From positions 11,966,001-12,030,000 of the forward strand of contig CP075495.1 in NCBI GenBank assembly GCA_021613535.1: a DNA stretch of 64,000 nucleotides. Direction: 5' to 3'. Below are positions 1-12,746 of this stretch, piece after piece (the stretch's first letter is position 1; every line of letters starts with the position of its first letter). The position numbers were made by a program, and so were the translations under genes. The DNA is from Adineta vaga (Eukaryota > Rotifera). The notes beneath the pieces were generated by a model. That model was given only the letters and a program-made list of their open reading frames with translations. It did not search any database and was not told where the DNA came from.

Positions 1-52
1 AATATAAAAGTTCTTTTTCTTCAATACTTTGATGTATTATTGACATGTTAAG

Positions 53-1578
53 CAATGGCCTAATCTCAAATCTTTAGCTGATGCTTGTGAAGATGTAAGT
101 ATAGAAGATATTTTGTATCCCTAACTGTATTTTCTTTTGTTAGGATGTTCTCAAATGTTGGGCTGGTATTATTTTGTTAATATGAGTATCATCTTTTTTC
201 TTGTTGTTTTTCTTTTTCAAATAGGTCTTGGGTATTATAATCGAGCACGAAATTTGTATAAATGTGCTCAATTGGTAATAGAAATAGAGATGTTAGTTTT
301 GTAATATGAAAATACATTGTTTTAAATAGATTGTTAATGAATATAAAGGTGAATTTCCACAAGATTTAGAAGTGATGATAAATCGATTACCTGGTGTTGG
401 TCGATATACAGCTGGTGCTGTGAGTTCCATTGCATTTAGTCAAGTAATCTTCTCGATCCTATTTTATTTCAATAAACATACTTCAATTTTCTCGTTAGCC
501 AAATCCAATTCTGGATGGTAATGTTATTCGTGTCGTATCGCGATTACGATGTATTGGTGGTGATTTAAAGAAAAAATCTACAACAGATTTTCTCTGGTAT
601 TGAAACAGACCGATACATTCTCTTTATTTTAATCAATAAAATCGTTTCAGGTCATTAGCAACTGATCTTGTATGTCCAGATAGACCCGGTGATCTTAATC
701 AAAGTCTCATGGAATTAGGTGCTACAATATGTACACCTCAAAAACCAAAATGTACAGAATGTCCAATTCAAAATCAATGTTTATCATATCAACAACAAGT
801 AGTTTTTATCTTTAGAAATAAGTTTTACTTCATTATTTATTGTCTATAGATACATCAATCTATTAATGATATTGAACAATGTTCAACAAATTGTTTATTT
901 TGTTTGAAAAAAACTGATATTGATTCTAATCGTTCACTTGTTGAACATTATCCACGAAAAAAAACTAAAACTAAACAACGAGAAGAAACTTCATTGATTT
1001 TAATTCTTTATCGTATAAAACCCAAACTTGAATTTCTCATGTTTAAACAAAAACAATCAAATCTTCTAGCTGGTCTATGGTCTTTTTTTGATATAATTAC
1101 TCCAACAGATTTCGACCAAATGAATGAACGAAAACGAAAAACTTTTCTTATGGAAGAAATTCAACATATAACACTCAATATCGATAATATTAAATTAGCT
1201 GGACAAGTAATTCTCGATTCTCTTCATTCGATCATCGTTTTTCATTTTATTCCTTAGTGTCGTCATCTTTTTTCCCATATTGATAAACAATACATCATCT
1301 ACTATACACAATACGATCAAAATGATATTTCCATCTCAACAGCACAAGTACAATGGTTCACCGAAGAACAAGTTCAAGCGTCAGCCATATCTACAGCAAT
1401 GAAAAAAGTCTGAAAAGTACTTTTCTCTATAAAATAAATATAGAACAATTCTGTCTTTCAGGTATTTCATGTTGCCTTACCTCAAGTTAAATTACGAACA
1501 TCCAGCGGAAAAAAAGTACTTTTTTTTAACAATAACCTTTCTAACCATATCTATTCTATTTTTTGTTGTTGTTGTTAG
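53..1578 (+). CDS. MUTYH: Adenine DNA glycosylase MUTYH (5' end outside window)
   Basis: MUTYH removes adenine mispaired with 8-oxoguanine in base excision repair, in the nucleus and mitochondria. Coding exons, from splice signals and phase: 53-94, 144-165, 225-274, 330-443, 499-596, 651-798, 850-1206, 1258-1407, 1462-1578. Seen in translation: [11 protein letters not shown], the helix-hairpin-helix [12 protein letters not shown], the catalytic-Asp region ILDGNV, and the [4Fe-4S] cluster cysteines C-x6-C-x2-C-x5-C in exon 651-798. The C-terminal NUDIX-like 8-oxoG recognition domain follows ([20 protein letters not shown]). Exon order matches human MUTYH. The N-terminus lies before the window. 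The donor after STAMKK is GTCTGA, which is weak; without splicing there the protein would stop one codon later. The gene is convergent with the homeobox gene at 2255-4547. The family call is very secure; exon ends are hand-placed. Confidence 0.93.
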
Positions 1579-2254
1579 AATGGAACTCTTGATAATTATT
1601 TCAAGAAAAAATCTTCATAATTATCGAAAATATATTCATCAAATCTATTGTTTATTATTAACCTTGATTTTCTTCTCTCAATGTCATATCTATTTTTTGC
1701 ATTTTTATCTTCTTATATTAATTATATTGTCAATAATAAGTCGGATTTTCTTATATGAAACAAGAAAGAACATGAAATCTCATTAAAGTATTGAATAAAA
1801 TATTTATTAAAATGATGAAAAAAGAACTCTATCATAAACTAAATGACCTTCTTTCGAAAAGTATATTAAACATTCTCTCAAGAAAAGTTTATTTTTAAGC
1901 TTTAATACGCACACAGTATGATATTGTATAATTTATTGCTATTAATCATTTTTCTTCGAAGGCAAACCTTGAATAACAAAGTTAAATTAATAGATTTTCT
2001 TAAGTGATCGAAAAGAAAATCTAATTATCTTCCTCTTATGTAGAGATTTGCTTCTATAGAATTAATTTACTAGCAAAATTCTTCGTATATTATAGTTTTA
2101 TATTTGCAAAAGAAAAAGAATTCAAACGAAAGGAATGTATATGAATACATTACACAAATACAGACAAAGACTAGAATAAACAAGAATAGATTTTCTATGT
2201 GCACACGTATTTATATATATGTAAAAAGATTTTAATTTGCTTTATGAAGAAATT
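1579..2254. other. Convergent intergenic spacer
   Basis: AT-rich 3' flanks of MUTYH (+) and the homeobox gene (-). AATAAA-like signals lie near 1793-1800. I see no coding, RNA or repeat structure. The ORF 1469-1786 overlaps the last MUTYH exon in another frame and is not supported. Confidence 0.6.
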
Positions 2255-4547
2255 TTACGGTGATAAATGATCATTTAATGGCGATTGAGAATTTGAATCA
2301 TCACCATGACTTGATTCATCATGATTTAAAATCGGTTCTTGTTTAACAAAACGTTTTGGTGAACTATTTCCATTGATATTATTTGCAAATGGTACCATAC
2401 GACTCATTATAGCACGATAGGCAGCCATTTGAGGATCTAATAGTGATGCAGGCGTATCAAAACAATCAATATCTACAAGTGATACAGAAGATTTCTGTTG
2501 TTGATAATGATGACGGATATGTATATCATCATCACCATTGATATTTTCATAATCATTCATTAACATTGTTGATGGATGATTATTACTGTTATTATTTGAT
2601 ATATTCAGAGGTATGGAATCTTCTTGTGATGATACTAGAATGAAAGAAAATGGAGATTGATTTTTATTTGATAAATACTGAATAGTATTATACCTCGTTG
2701 ACTTTTCGCCATTTTTCGTTTATTTTGAAACCAATGTGTAACAATAGCATCAGTGACACGATCACGTTCATTTAATAATTCATTTGTTCCATCAGTACGA
2801 CTTCGTGCTTCATTACAGATACGAGCTAGATCTTCACGTCGACGTGGATCAGGATATGGATTATCAATGAAAGCTTTTTCGAGAATCTAAATATGATGAA
2901 AAATTCTCGTCTATTTTTCTTTCTTTCTTTCAGAATGATTTTGTTTTACATCAAGATGTTCAGGTCGAAAAGTAAATCGAGTACGTTTCGGTGCATCGAA
3001 TGAAACAGGTGATAAGTTATTATTTGATTGTGATTCAGCAAGACGAGGCACTTTCGTTGGTGGTTCACATGATGATGTTAAACTAGCAAGTAATTCACTT
3101 GATGGTTGTGTACCACCTAAATACAAAATTCATATTTTCTATCAATTTAACTAATCAAAAAGAGAAGTCTTTAACAAGAAAAAGAAAAAGAAAGATGATA
3201 TTATTTCCTTCATTTAAATATGTAATGAACGTGTTTAAAATCGCTTTTTATTGCTTCATATATTCATAAATTGCTAATTAAAAACAAATTCGATTCATAA
3301 TGTACATATGATCAGTTAAAGATAAATATTCATATTTTCTTCTCATTTAATGATCACTTATGTTCGCCTTATCGATCGAATAAATATTTAATGAGAAAAA
3401 TAATTGATTACAATGGATATATTTCTTTTATATTTACCCATTGATTGAACAATTTTTTTATATCGTATATACCATCGACATATAGCCATACGACCATTTT
3501 CTGATAAATCAAATAAATCACCACGTAAAAATTTCGATACATAAGCTTGATTGACAGCTGAAATCAAAAGAAAGATTTTAATCGAAATGTCATTCTTTAA
3601 AAAACTATCTTTTCTAACCTGCCATTCGAGCGATTTGTGATTGTTTAAGATCATAACGATAGACGAAAACAGAGATTTCATTGTGAATTGCAGAGTCACC
3701 TTTTCTATTAATAAATAAATTCTTCACTTTCATAATCAAATCTATTATAAATATTGTTGAATTATTTTAAAATGTCAACTAGTACACTGCTTGCTTATAA
3801 ATTCCGTCTCGTTTGTTCAACACTATGATCTACTTATCATTTGAGTTTCATAAAATATTATTGAAATTTCAATTATTAAAAAACTCATTAAATAAATCTA
3901 TTTATTCTTTTCCTTTGTTAGACGTACGAGAAAAGATTATTTGAATCTTTTTTTTATTCAACATACGCTAGTAATTCTTGTAGTTCTCGAGCTTCTTCTT
4001 CAAGATCAGTTTGGGTTATTGTTTCATGTTGATTATTTAATGTAGTTGAATTTGTTTCATTAATACTAGTTTTCGTTGCTCGTAAATTAACATTCGATGA
4101 TGTCGAATGATGAATCTGTGATGAATGATAACCATTCGTCGATCTATTTGGTGTTAATCCATTAGTAATTTGACTATGAGTTCGTTTATTATTAGTATTA
4201 TTATTATTTGCTATCGATATTGATGACGGTGGAGATGTTTGTTGGGAATTTATTATAGATGGTGATACCGGATCAGTTAAGGAAACAAAAGTTGATGAAG
4301 ATGAATTATTAATAGAATAAGACGGAGGAGGTGCACTACTAAATAAATTTCCAAGTTCACGATCTAGTCGATCAAGTTCATCATAAGCTCGAATAATTTG
4401 TGTTTTGGTTAGATGACTATTACGTAAACGTCGTAGTAATTCCCACTGTTCAACAGATAACTGTAATGATGCTGGTGTTGTTAATGTTGATGCTGATGAT
4501 GATGATAACCCATCTCGACTATTCGATGATGCTTCCATCGTCATCAT
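2255..4547 (-). CDS. HMBOX1: HMBOX1/HOT1-like homeobox protein
   Basis: Atypical homeobox protein. The vertebrate homologue HMBOX1/HOT1 binds double-stranded telomeric TTAGGG repeats and acts as a transcription factor. Exons (reverse order): 3967-4547, 3619-3704, 3438-3557, 2950-3116, 2694-2886, 2255-2634; all phases close, giving about 508 aa. Seen: an N-terminal SVEQWELLRRLRNSHLTKTQ-type helix pair that aligns with the HMBOX1 N-terminus; a POU-specific-like domain (QSQIARMAAVNQAYVSKFLR, then LSENGRMAICRWY); and a long homeodomain starting RFTFRPEHLD and ending IVTHWFQNKRKMAK, with the usual insertion between helices. The C-terminus is Ser/Asn-rich with a short AAYRAIMSRM-like stretch. I placed the start at 4547 (MMTMEA) because a strong acceptor (TTTCTTGCTATTTCTAG) lies just upstream, which suggests a 5'UTR intron or trans-splice site. 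An in-frame ATG at 4577 lies on the intron side of that acceptor. Confidence 0.88.
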
Positions 4548-7500
4548 ACAATATCTAGAAATGTCTAGAAATAGCAAGAAATATGATTTTTGTATTAAAG
4601 TAATCGGCGATTAACATGAATATGAGCTTCGTTTATTCGCACTTGATTTGCATATTCGAATATACATACATATATATGTATATATATCCGGTGAGAGTGA
4701 GAGTTATGTGAGAAGAGAGAAACGAAAGAGAGATAGGCCAAGTTTAATTGCCACTTCATATATAGATCTAATCGTATTGGCACGGACGTTTATATATACA
4801 TATTAGAATCAAAAAGTAATCTACTTTGGTTCGCTTACCTTGATTACTCGGAATTTTTTGTCTATCAATACTTCTCTCATCTTGTTCCATTGAAGTAAAA
4901 AAAATCAAATGCTTTTTTCTTTCTCTTTCTCTGCTTTTTTTTGTCAATGAAAAAAAGAAATAATAATTAAAAGGAGATTAACGGGTTCTTCACGTTTTAT
5001 ATGTTACTTTTACCTTTCATTGATCATATCAAAACCGATCTCTAATGAAGAAATAAGAGAGAAAAAAATTGTATGAAATAGGAATCAACTAATTATCCTG
5101 AGTTTTAATCATCTATGAGCAGAAAAAAACTTCGATCGTATGTTTTCTCTCTCTTTTCTTCTCCTCTCTTCTCGAGTTGCCCTGATAATATATTCGAAAA
5201 ATGAAAACGAACAAGACGAAGAAGTGAATTTCTTCTTATTCTTCTTCTTCCTCTCTTTTCCTGTATATTCACTTCTTAGTGATTGTATATATATATGCGC
5301 GCGCCAATGCCTAAGAGTGAGCGATGGTTAAGGAAAAAAAAGAGAACAAACTGAATAAAGATATGTATAATGTCACCCATATAGTTAAACTATCTTTGTT
5401 TATTCTTGTCCAATAGTATGAATTGAATGATTAGAAGACTACTATGTATGTATATATGTAAGTCTTTCTTGTATGGAAAAAGTAATATTACCCAAAGAGA
5501 GGGAGAAAAGAGACTATTCTCGAAAATAATATTATTATTATTATATTAACAGCAATGATGAAAATAGTTGTTGCTTTAGAAGAGAACGAATGAAAAGAAC
5601 AGAAAGAAAAAGAAGAAGAAGAAGAAAAAGAAAGGGAATGAGAAGATGTCTAATAAATCAGACGGAGAGTTTCGGTCGAGCTGGCGGGCAGTTTTTTCTT
5701 CGTTGTCGTTAACTATCTCTAGTCATCGTCGCTGTCGACCGAGAGTAAAGAAAGAACGAAACAATTGGTGATGGCGCTATACTTTTTTGTTCTATATAAT
5801 GTGCTCTTGTCCTATAGTCATAACCAATGAATAATTAGGGAAAATGACTTGAATATAGACGGAAGATGTCAAATAAATATTTCTAATTCAATAGAAAAGA
5901 AAAAGAGAAAATTTTATATACAATAAATTTCTTTTCTTCAATTATCAAATCTAATGAGACCTATTTCAAACATTTCTCTCTATGTGCATATATATATATC
6001 GATAAAATCTCATAATAAACTCATTGACATAAGAAATATATTTAATAAAAATGTGCCCGACTACTTAAATTAAGAGTTGTTAAGAGAACTTAATGTTAAT
6101 CATTGAACCATGAAAACAAAAGAAACATCTCGCTTCTTCTCATCAACATTATTCATTGAATTTCAAAAAAAGAAAAGAAAACCGAAATTTTCATTTATCG
6201 CTTGATGAACACTGAAGAGTTGTGTAAACAGTGCCATTTTATTCTTCAATTGAATTATCAAAGAAAAATATTCAAGAAAAATTTCAATATTGAATTATAA
6301 TGAATGAAAAAAAATGTAAATCATGACAGATTATATATTGTTTTTTTTCTGTTAAATTAAAGAATTATTTGAATATAGGAAACTAGAAAATGTAAAGAAA
6401 CTTTTCTTTTCTTCTTTTTATACTACATATAGAATAATCATGAAAATTGTCAATGAAATATTTAGTATAAAATTATAACACGTGTCTGACATATAGTTTA
6501 ACTTGAGTTCTTATTTCAATAAATGTAGTGAATATGATGTTTGATTGCCAACAGCTGGCAGAAAAACTGTTTTCTCTTCTTTTCTTTGATCGATATTTTC
6601 ATAAGTAACAGGAGAACAATGACATATCATTGATATTAGTATCAAAATGTCGGAAAATAGAGCTTAACGACTTCAATATTTTCACTGATATTTATATTGT
6701 TAATTGAAGTAAAGAGAGAATTTAGCATATGATTAATAATTTGATTATTATTAATACTAAAGAAAGAAAATGTGTTTTTAATTACTTTCAGACCAGGGAT
6801 TTTGTTCTTCTATTGAGATAATAAGGTTCAATTTTCTTCATTCTAATTTTAGTAAAAACTAATCATTTTTTTTTCAATTAAAAATATTTAACAAGTTTAA
6901 GAGACATGATTTTTAATTGCTTATATTATAAGAATATTTTAGTTTTTTTTTACTCAAGAAGAATGTTCTACCTTTTTCACCTTTTGAAATACATTAAATT
7001 GTTAATGAATAATTCTCAAGAGGATCATATTAAATATGAAAGTAGAAACAAGTTCTTTTTCAAATTGAGAAAAAGAAAAGTAATCATTTTTTAGTTCTCA
7101 AATTGGCGAATACAGTTGGAGGATACTAAAACAAGTACTTGTCTATTCTATAAACCAATAATCACGACATTTATTGAAAATCTTTTCTTGACGTCTGCCT
7201 GAAAAACAAATATCCTTCATTAACTGTCTTATAGTAATGCACTCCAGGAGAAAATCGGTTTCATCAAGTGGAAATAAATGATATACACAATTACAGATGT
7301 TCTTCGTTCGAATATGATTATAGTATGTTGTCTATTATGATCAGACAGAAGACATCAAGCAATACTTATGTGTGTATACATATAATTTAGCAGAGTAAAA
7401 TTAGTTGATGCTGAGAATAATTGGAAAAGAGGATGGCTTTTTTCTACGAAGAGAACAAAGAAAGCTTAAATGTAATTTTTTGAATTTATGTGTATGTGAA

Positions 7501-7971
7501 ATATTTATAATATTTATTGAAAAATGAAAAATCATGAATCAATGCATTTTTGTTAGTTGTTGATTATCGTTTTCTAGTCATATTTGTTTGGGAGAGTTAT
7601 GATCATTAAACGCGACATGTGCAACACGTTTATGAAAGAGATTCATACTTTCTTATAGACATTCGAAAAGAAAATTATGATTTAGTCAATCTCTTTGTAT
7701 TTCTTCGCACAGCGCGGATATCGATTAATCACTTTTCATGTTGTAAATGTCCGCGATTATCGTTTTTTTTACTTTCTTCTCTCTACATTTCTACATAAAC
7801 ATGTTTCTTCATAAAATAAACATAGAGAGCGACGTGTGACACATTTGTCTGCTGTATCTCGAGGGTCACATAAAGAAAGTTCACATATCGGTCTATGCAT
7901 TCTCTAGTATTATCATCAGTCACCTATCTATATAAATCACTAGTACCTCTCCGTTTTATTCACATAAGACG
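4548..7971. other. Long intergenic region, divergent promoters
   Basis: About 3.4 kb between the homeobox gene (-) and the Reeler gene (+). It is AT-rich with simple purine or pyrimidine tracts (for example GAA-rich DNA near 5600-5640) and an alternating purine-pyrimidine run near 5290-5305 (ATATATATGCGCGCGC). A short GC-richer patch at about 5668-5750 has an imperfect inverted CGGTCGA/TCGACCG pair and may belong to the homeobox promoter. No convincing exon is visible. The small ORFs at 5140 and 6906 are low-complexity. Confidence 0.5.
7929..7937 (+). promoter_or_regulatory. TATA box of Reeler gene
   Basis: TATATAAAT lies 35-43 bases before the ATG at 7972. This suggests a focused promoter with a very short 5'UTR. 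It is a sequence match only; no start-site evidence is available. Confidence 0.5.
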
Positions 7972-8626
7972 ATGACTTCTTATCTGCTTCTTGTTGTTAG
8001 TGCATTACTTTTGACTATTCAAATTATTCATGGATATCCAAGTGGTGCTCCGAAAAAGGTATGCACAGGTTCAATGTTGCCTCATCATCGTCATTATACA
8101 CCACAGCCACTTGCAAAAAGTCCAATAACAAAATTCAATTCAACATGGAATTCTGATGATGAAACAATATCTGGTAGAAAGATTAATCTTCTATTCAAGT
8201 ATAGATTATTTCAAACTTCTTCTTTTTAGTAATTATTGAATCCAAAGAAAACATAAAAGGAATATTTATTCAAGGTAGAAAACTGAATGGTGATGAACCA
8301 CTTGGTACTTTTATTGATATTCCATCAAGTACACATCTTGTTCAATGTCCAACTGTATGTAGAGAAAAAGATTTTTTGTGTTTTTCTTTTAATTCAAGAA
8401 TGTATCTTAGGGTGATGGTTTAACACATAGTTCACGTCAACAATGGTCACAATTGAAATTAAAATGGAAAAAACCATCATCAATGAAAGCAAAAGAAACT
8501 GTTCAATTTTGGTAAATATTTTCTTGGTTGAAAATAGAGATTGCTTCTAAAATGATTTTGTTTATACATTGCAGGGCAACAATTGTGGTTGATTTCGAAC
8601 ATTTTTGGGTCTTGAAAAGCATTTAA
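7972..8626 (+). CDS. Secreted Reeler-domain protein
   Basis: Small secreted protein made almost entirely of one Reeler domain, the fold found in reelin, in FRRS1-type reductases and in insect putative defense proteins (Hdd11-like). Exons 7972-8173, 8230-8354, 8411-8511, 8575-8626 give 159 aa. Seen: a cleavable signal peptide (LLLVVSALLLTIQIIHG), then the canonical opening YPSGAPKKVC with SMLPHHRHYTPQP, a G-F/I-x-Q-GR motif (KGIFIQGRKL), CPTGDGLTHSS, and W-x-P preceding the last strand (KLKWKKPSS, FWATIVVDF). The length matches single-domain defense-type members, without the C-terminal reductase or DOMON parts of FRRS1. A TATA box sits just upstream and AATAAA at about 8686. A role in immunity is inferred from relatives only. 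Confidence 0.85.
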
Positions 8627-8777
8627 TAGTTTTATTTAATTGTTCAAATGTGTGATTTTTATTAAATTTTCTGTCCTTTCAAATACAATAAACTATTCAA
8701 CAATATATTAATTAAAATAAATTTTCTTTATTTCTTGATCGATGTTTCTTTCTTTCTTGAAATGCAACAAATCAAAT

Positions 8778-9008
8778 TTACTGAATTGCTAGTTGACGTC
8801 TATAATAAAAGAAAACAATACTATAAGTCGTTTGTTTTTTGTTCAAATTATTCACTTCTTTTCTTTGATGTTTATCATTTAATAATTCTTTGTCTAAATC
8901 AAATAAGATTTTACGATTTGATGGTACCGAAGGAACTGATGTTAACCACCATGTTGTGTAGTACAATAAATCAGTTGGTTGGTAATCAAATTTCACCGAC
9001 ATTTTCAT
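8778..9008 (-). CDS. Uncharacterised small ORF or decayed exon
   Basis: 76-codon ORF, starting ATG at 9008. Its first half looks protein-like (DYQPTDLLYYTTWWLTSVPS, then SNRKILFDLDKELLNDKHQ) and its last third is random-looking. An adjacent open stretch in another frame (IDVDENVGE) immediately upstream hints at a frameshifted or spliced gene. I do not recognise a family. It could be a pseudogene remnant or a chance ORF in the 3' flank of the Reeler gene. Confidence 0.25.
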   Translation of the reverse strand: MKMSVKFDYQPTDLLYYTTWWLTSVPSVPSNRKILFDLDKELLNDKHQRKEVNNLNKKQTTYSIVFFYYRRQLAIQ

Positions 9009-9631
9009 CTACGTCGATAGTTTTAAGAAAATCATATGTTATATTTTATTTTATTAAAATAAAAAAAACTAACTACTGATATTTATATAGTTCCATGTTA
9101 AAAATCATCATCATCTGGCGTTAATGGGACGTGCTTATGAATTCATTGACTAGTTTTTTTATAATTAGCAAGATAAGTAGTGTGTTATTTCTTTTTTTTT
9201 GTTTTTTTGAATAAAATAATATGAAATATATATCCTCAGATGTTTTTTCTACGCCATTTCAAATTGCGTTGTTTATTAATGAAAAACAAAGAAAGTTTTA
9301 AAACATGATTGTTATGTATATGATTTCATATAAGATCATACAATGAAATATTTGTTGATAAATAGAAATTTAAGAATGTATTTAATTAGAATAGATTGAT
9401 ATTCTTTCGATAGTTTGTCTTTTAATAATCTGATATTTTACAAATAGTATTTAATCAATATCGGAAATTGCATACAGTTTTCTACTCTTATTCAACGAAT
9501 TTTTAACTATCTTTTGAAAATATTGATATATCAACAAGACAGAAAAACATTCATGAGATAATTAACAACTGTTGATAGAATTTCTTTTTAAGAAGAAAAA
9601 TTCTTTTGAATACATTCATTCATTCATTCCC

Positions 9632-10609
9632 ATGTCTTCGGATATTCTAGTAAAACGATTTATAAAATTTAGTTTATTACTTCTCTTTGCGATTCCATCA
9701 ACGTGTTGTTCTATTTATATTATCTATAGTTCAATTCGATATTCACTTCTACGTCGATATTTCTATTATCAAATATTAATTTTAATTAATCTTCTCGTTT
9801 TATTAAATATAATTCTCAATGTATCTGTTTCATTGAGGTATATGTTTTGATTTGTTTTCGAAATAAATTTCTTCTTCTTTTTCATCAATAGTTATTATGC
9901 TCGTGGTTATATTCAACCTCAAACGAAACATTTTTGTCGTTATTGGGAATATATTGATTATATAACAAGTGGCTGTGTGATTTGGTGCAATGCTATACTT
10001 ACCATTCAACGATATTTACTTGTTTTTCATCCACATTATCTTCGGTCTAAACGACAAAAAGTTTTCTTACATTATTTACCAATTATTTTATCAAACTTTT
10101 ATATCATTATGTTTTATGCATGTGTCATATGGATTGTGCCATGTAATGCTGTTAACGATTATACTGCAAATTTATGTGGTGAAGGATGCATTGAAGATGT
10201 ACCAAGTTTATCAACATTTAATTGGTTTTTTAATATTTTATTTCCAGTATTTACTGTCATCTTCGGTTCATGTATATTACTTGTACGAGTCTTGTGGACT
10301 CGAAGAAAGATGCAGAGAAATTTGAGAAATTGGTCGAAAAATTGGAAAATGATTGTCCAATTATTAGGAATTGCAATTGTTTATAGTCTTGTTTGGTTAC
10401 CACTCTCAGCTGTATCGGTGATAAATATATTCAAGAAAGATGATTATCTTGATATGATTGGCGATGAGTATTTATACTATGTAACTTATTTAGCTGATAT
10501 GTGTATACCTATTGTTGCATTGATTGTTTCACCAGAAATTAATGGTCGTTTACGTCGACAAATACGACCCACTGTAGCGACTAGTATTGCATCTAGAGAC
10601 ACTGTTTAA
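9632..10609 (+). CDS. Rhodopsin-type (class A) G-protein-coupled receptor
   Basis: Seven-transmembrane receptor, probably for a peptide or chemical cue. Exons 9632-9837 and 9892-10609 give 307 aa. Start chosen at ATG 9632 (MSSDIL); the longer frame from 9572 begins with TTG. Seen: TM1 LLLLFAIPSTCCSIYIIY, TM2 ILILINLLVLLNIILNV, a Cys before TM3 (KHFCRYWEY), TM3 ending in IQRYLLVFHP in place of the E/DRY box, TM4, a Cys-bearing second extracellular loop (NLCGEGC), TM5, basic loop 3 (TRRKMQRNLRNW), TM6 with VYSLVWLPLS, and TM7 ending VSPEINGRLRRQ, where NPxxY is degenerate. Such fast-evolving short receptors are numerous in rotifers. The ligand is unknown. Confidence 0.85.
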
Positions 10610-11298
10610 TAAGAACAACGAACCATTGACTTTTGTTTTTATAAATTCAATACAGATTTTTTCGATAGGAGTTTCATAAATGATAAATTCGAATAGCTGT
10701 CTTAAATATATGTCTGTGTCTCTTATATGCTACCGGTCAGTCAAGCGTAATTAAGTATCTATGATTTTGTAGTTAGTTAAAATAACTTTGTTTCATATAT
10801 TTATTGTTTTGACACTTTTTTTTATTATAATCGCATAATACAAAGCTCAATCGTGTCAAATAAAGTTAAGTAAATGAAATTATTATATCCTACTATTTCC
10901 AATTTAGACCTTTTACTATTTGATCTCATGGATACGGGGAAATGTTGTATTCTATACGAAAATAGAAAAAAATCATTCTTGCTTGCGTTCAGATATGGTC
11001 AATCAACTGTATATATGTGATCTAGTCTATTGCATACGAACAATCCTCTAGATTGGCTATATATATATATATTATATGTTTATCTACACGAAAGAACAGA
11101 AAAAAGGTTTTTCATTCTGCTTGTCCTCAGTCCAAAGACGGCGGTAGTAACGAGATGAAAGAAAAAGCGTTTTAACGTACAAAAATATCCAGAAGAGAAT
11201 ACTATAAATATCTGTTTTTTTCCTATTTTTCATTCTAAAAAAACAAAATAATATAGTGTCCATTTGAAAGTTTATTTCTTTACAGAAAGAAGATACAT
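10610..11298. other. Spacer with FMO promoter
   Basis: AT-rich, with a (TA)n run at about 11056-11075. A strong 3' splice acceptor (TTTATTTCTTTACAG) ends at about 11285, only 13 bases before the FMO ATG. This implies either a non-coding upstream exon or spliced-leader addition. No ORF is supported. Confidence 0.5.
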
Positions 11299-12746
11299 AT
11301 GAATCAAGTAAATAAGAAACGAATAGCTATTATTGGTGCTGGACCAAGTGGTTTATCGCAATTACTTGCTTTCAAACAAGCGGAACAAGAACAACGTGTT
11401 GAACTTGTTTGTTTCGAACGACAAGCTGAATGGGGTGGATTATGGCAATACACTGCCTTGACTGGTACAGATTCGTGTGGTGAACCAATTCATTCAAGCA
11501 TGTATCGACAGTAAGTCTTTCCACATCATGGTATGACGAAATAAAATACGATTACACATTTCTTAGTCTTTGGTCTAATGGTCCAAAAGAAGTTTTAGAA
11601 TATGTAGATTATACATTTGAACAACATTTTGGTATACCTATTCCATCGTATCCACCACGTGCTGTTATATACGATTATATAGTAGGTCGAGCTAACGCTG
11701 GTGATATTCGTAAATTTGTTCGTTTTCGAACAGCTGTTCGTTATGTTGATTTTGATGAGAATACAAAACAATTTTCTGTCACTATTGAAGATCTTCTGAC
11801 AATGAAAGTAATAAAAAATCTCTTATTCGATCATGCCATTATTGCTACAGGACATTATACAATTCCAAATATGCCTGAATTTGAAGGCATCGATGCATTT
11901 CCAGGACGAGTTTTACATTCACATGATTACCGTGGAGCTGACGAATTTGTCGATAAAAATTTATTAGTCATTGGTGGTAGTTATTCTGCTGAAGATATCG
12001 CTATGCAATGTTACAAATTTGGTGCTCGTTCAATTACAATTAGTTATCGTTCATTTCCAATGAGTTTTAAATGGCCAGAGAACATAAAAGAAGTTCCTTT
12101 AGTACGAAAAATCAAAGGACATACAGCGTATTTTAAAGATGGAACAAGTGTTGATAATATTGATTGTATTATTCTATGTACTGGTTATCGACATGATCAT
12201 CCTTATATGGTTGAAAAACTTCGCTTTAGTTGTACAAGCAATTTTTATATCCCATTTCAACTTTATAAAGGTATATTCTGGTCAACTGAACCTCGTCTTG
12301 CTTATTTAGGTATGCAAAATCAATTATATACATTAAATATGTTCGATATTCAAGCTGCATTAGTACGTGATGTTTTTCTTGGATATGTTACATTACCAGA
12401 TGATAACGAAGAAAAACGTCATGAAAATATTCGTCAATGGCAAAAACGTGAACAAACAATTACATTAGATAATCATGAAGGTTTCAGTGATCTTCAAACC
12501 GATTATTTACATGATATTATTGATTGTTGTGATCAAAGTACAGTACCAAAATTTGATCTTGAAAACAGTAATGCTGGCATGTATAAATTCTTTCGTGATA
12601 AACGAGATAACATTTTAACGTATCGTGATCAACCATTTCCATCAATATTTCCACCATTTAAAGACGCACCTCTATGTCGAACAGCATGGATTAAAAATAT
12701 GCATGATTCAATCGAAGGATACCTTTCATTGATTAAAACTGACTGA
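11299..12746 (+). CDS. Flavin-containing monooxygenase
   Basis: FAD- and NADPH-dependent oxygenation of soft nucleophiles (N, S) in xenobiotic metabolism. Exons 11299-11510 and 11567-12746 give 463 aa. Seen: FAD-binding [12 protein letters not shown] at residues 11-22; WGGLWQYT; the FMO signature of form F-x-G-x3-H-S-x2-Y ([11 protein letters not shown]); NADPH-binding [12 protein letters not shown], where the second G-x-G is GGS; and a C-terminal [10 protein letters not shown] box. The length is slightly shorter than vertebrate FMOs and lacks their C-terminal membrane anchor, so it resembles invertebrate soluble SNO-type FMOs. The last ~130 bp (12613-12746) are duplicated at 18607-18736. The upstream acceptor at 11285 suggests trans-splicing or a 5'UTR intron. 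Confidence 0.92.

Noticed and set aside
4548-4577. Upstream in-frame ATG (MLFLDISRY...) for the homeobox gene
   Set aside because: A strong splice acceptor lies between it and the MMTMEA start, so it is probably intronic.
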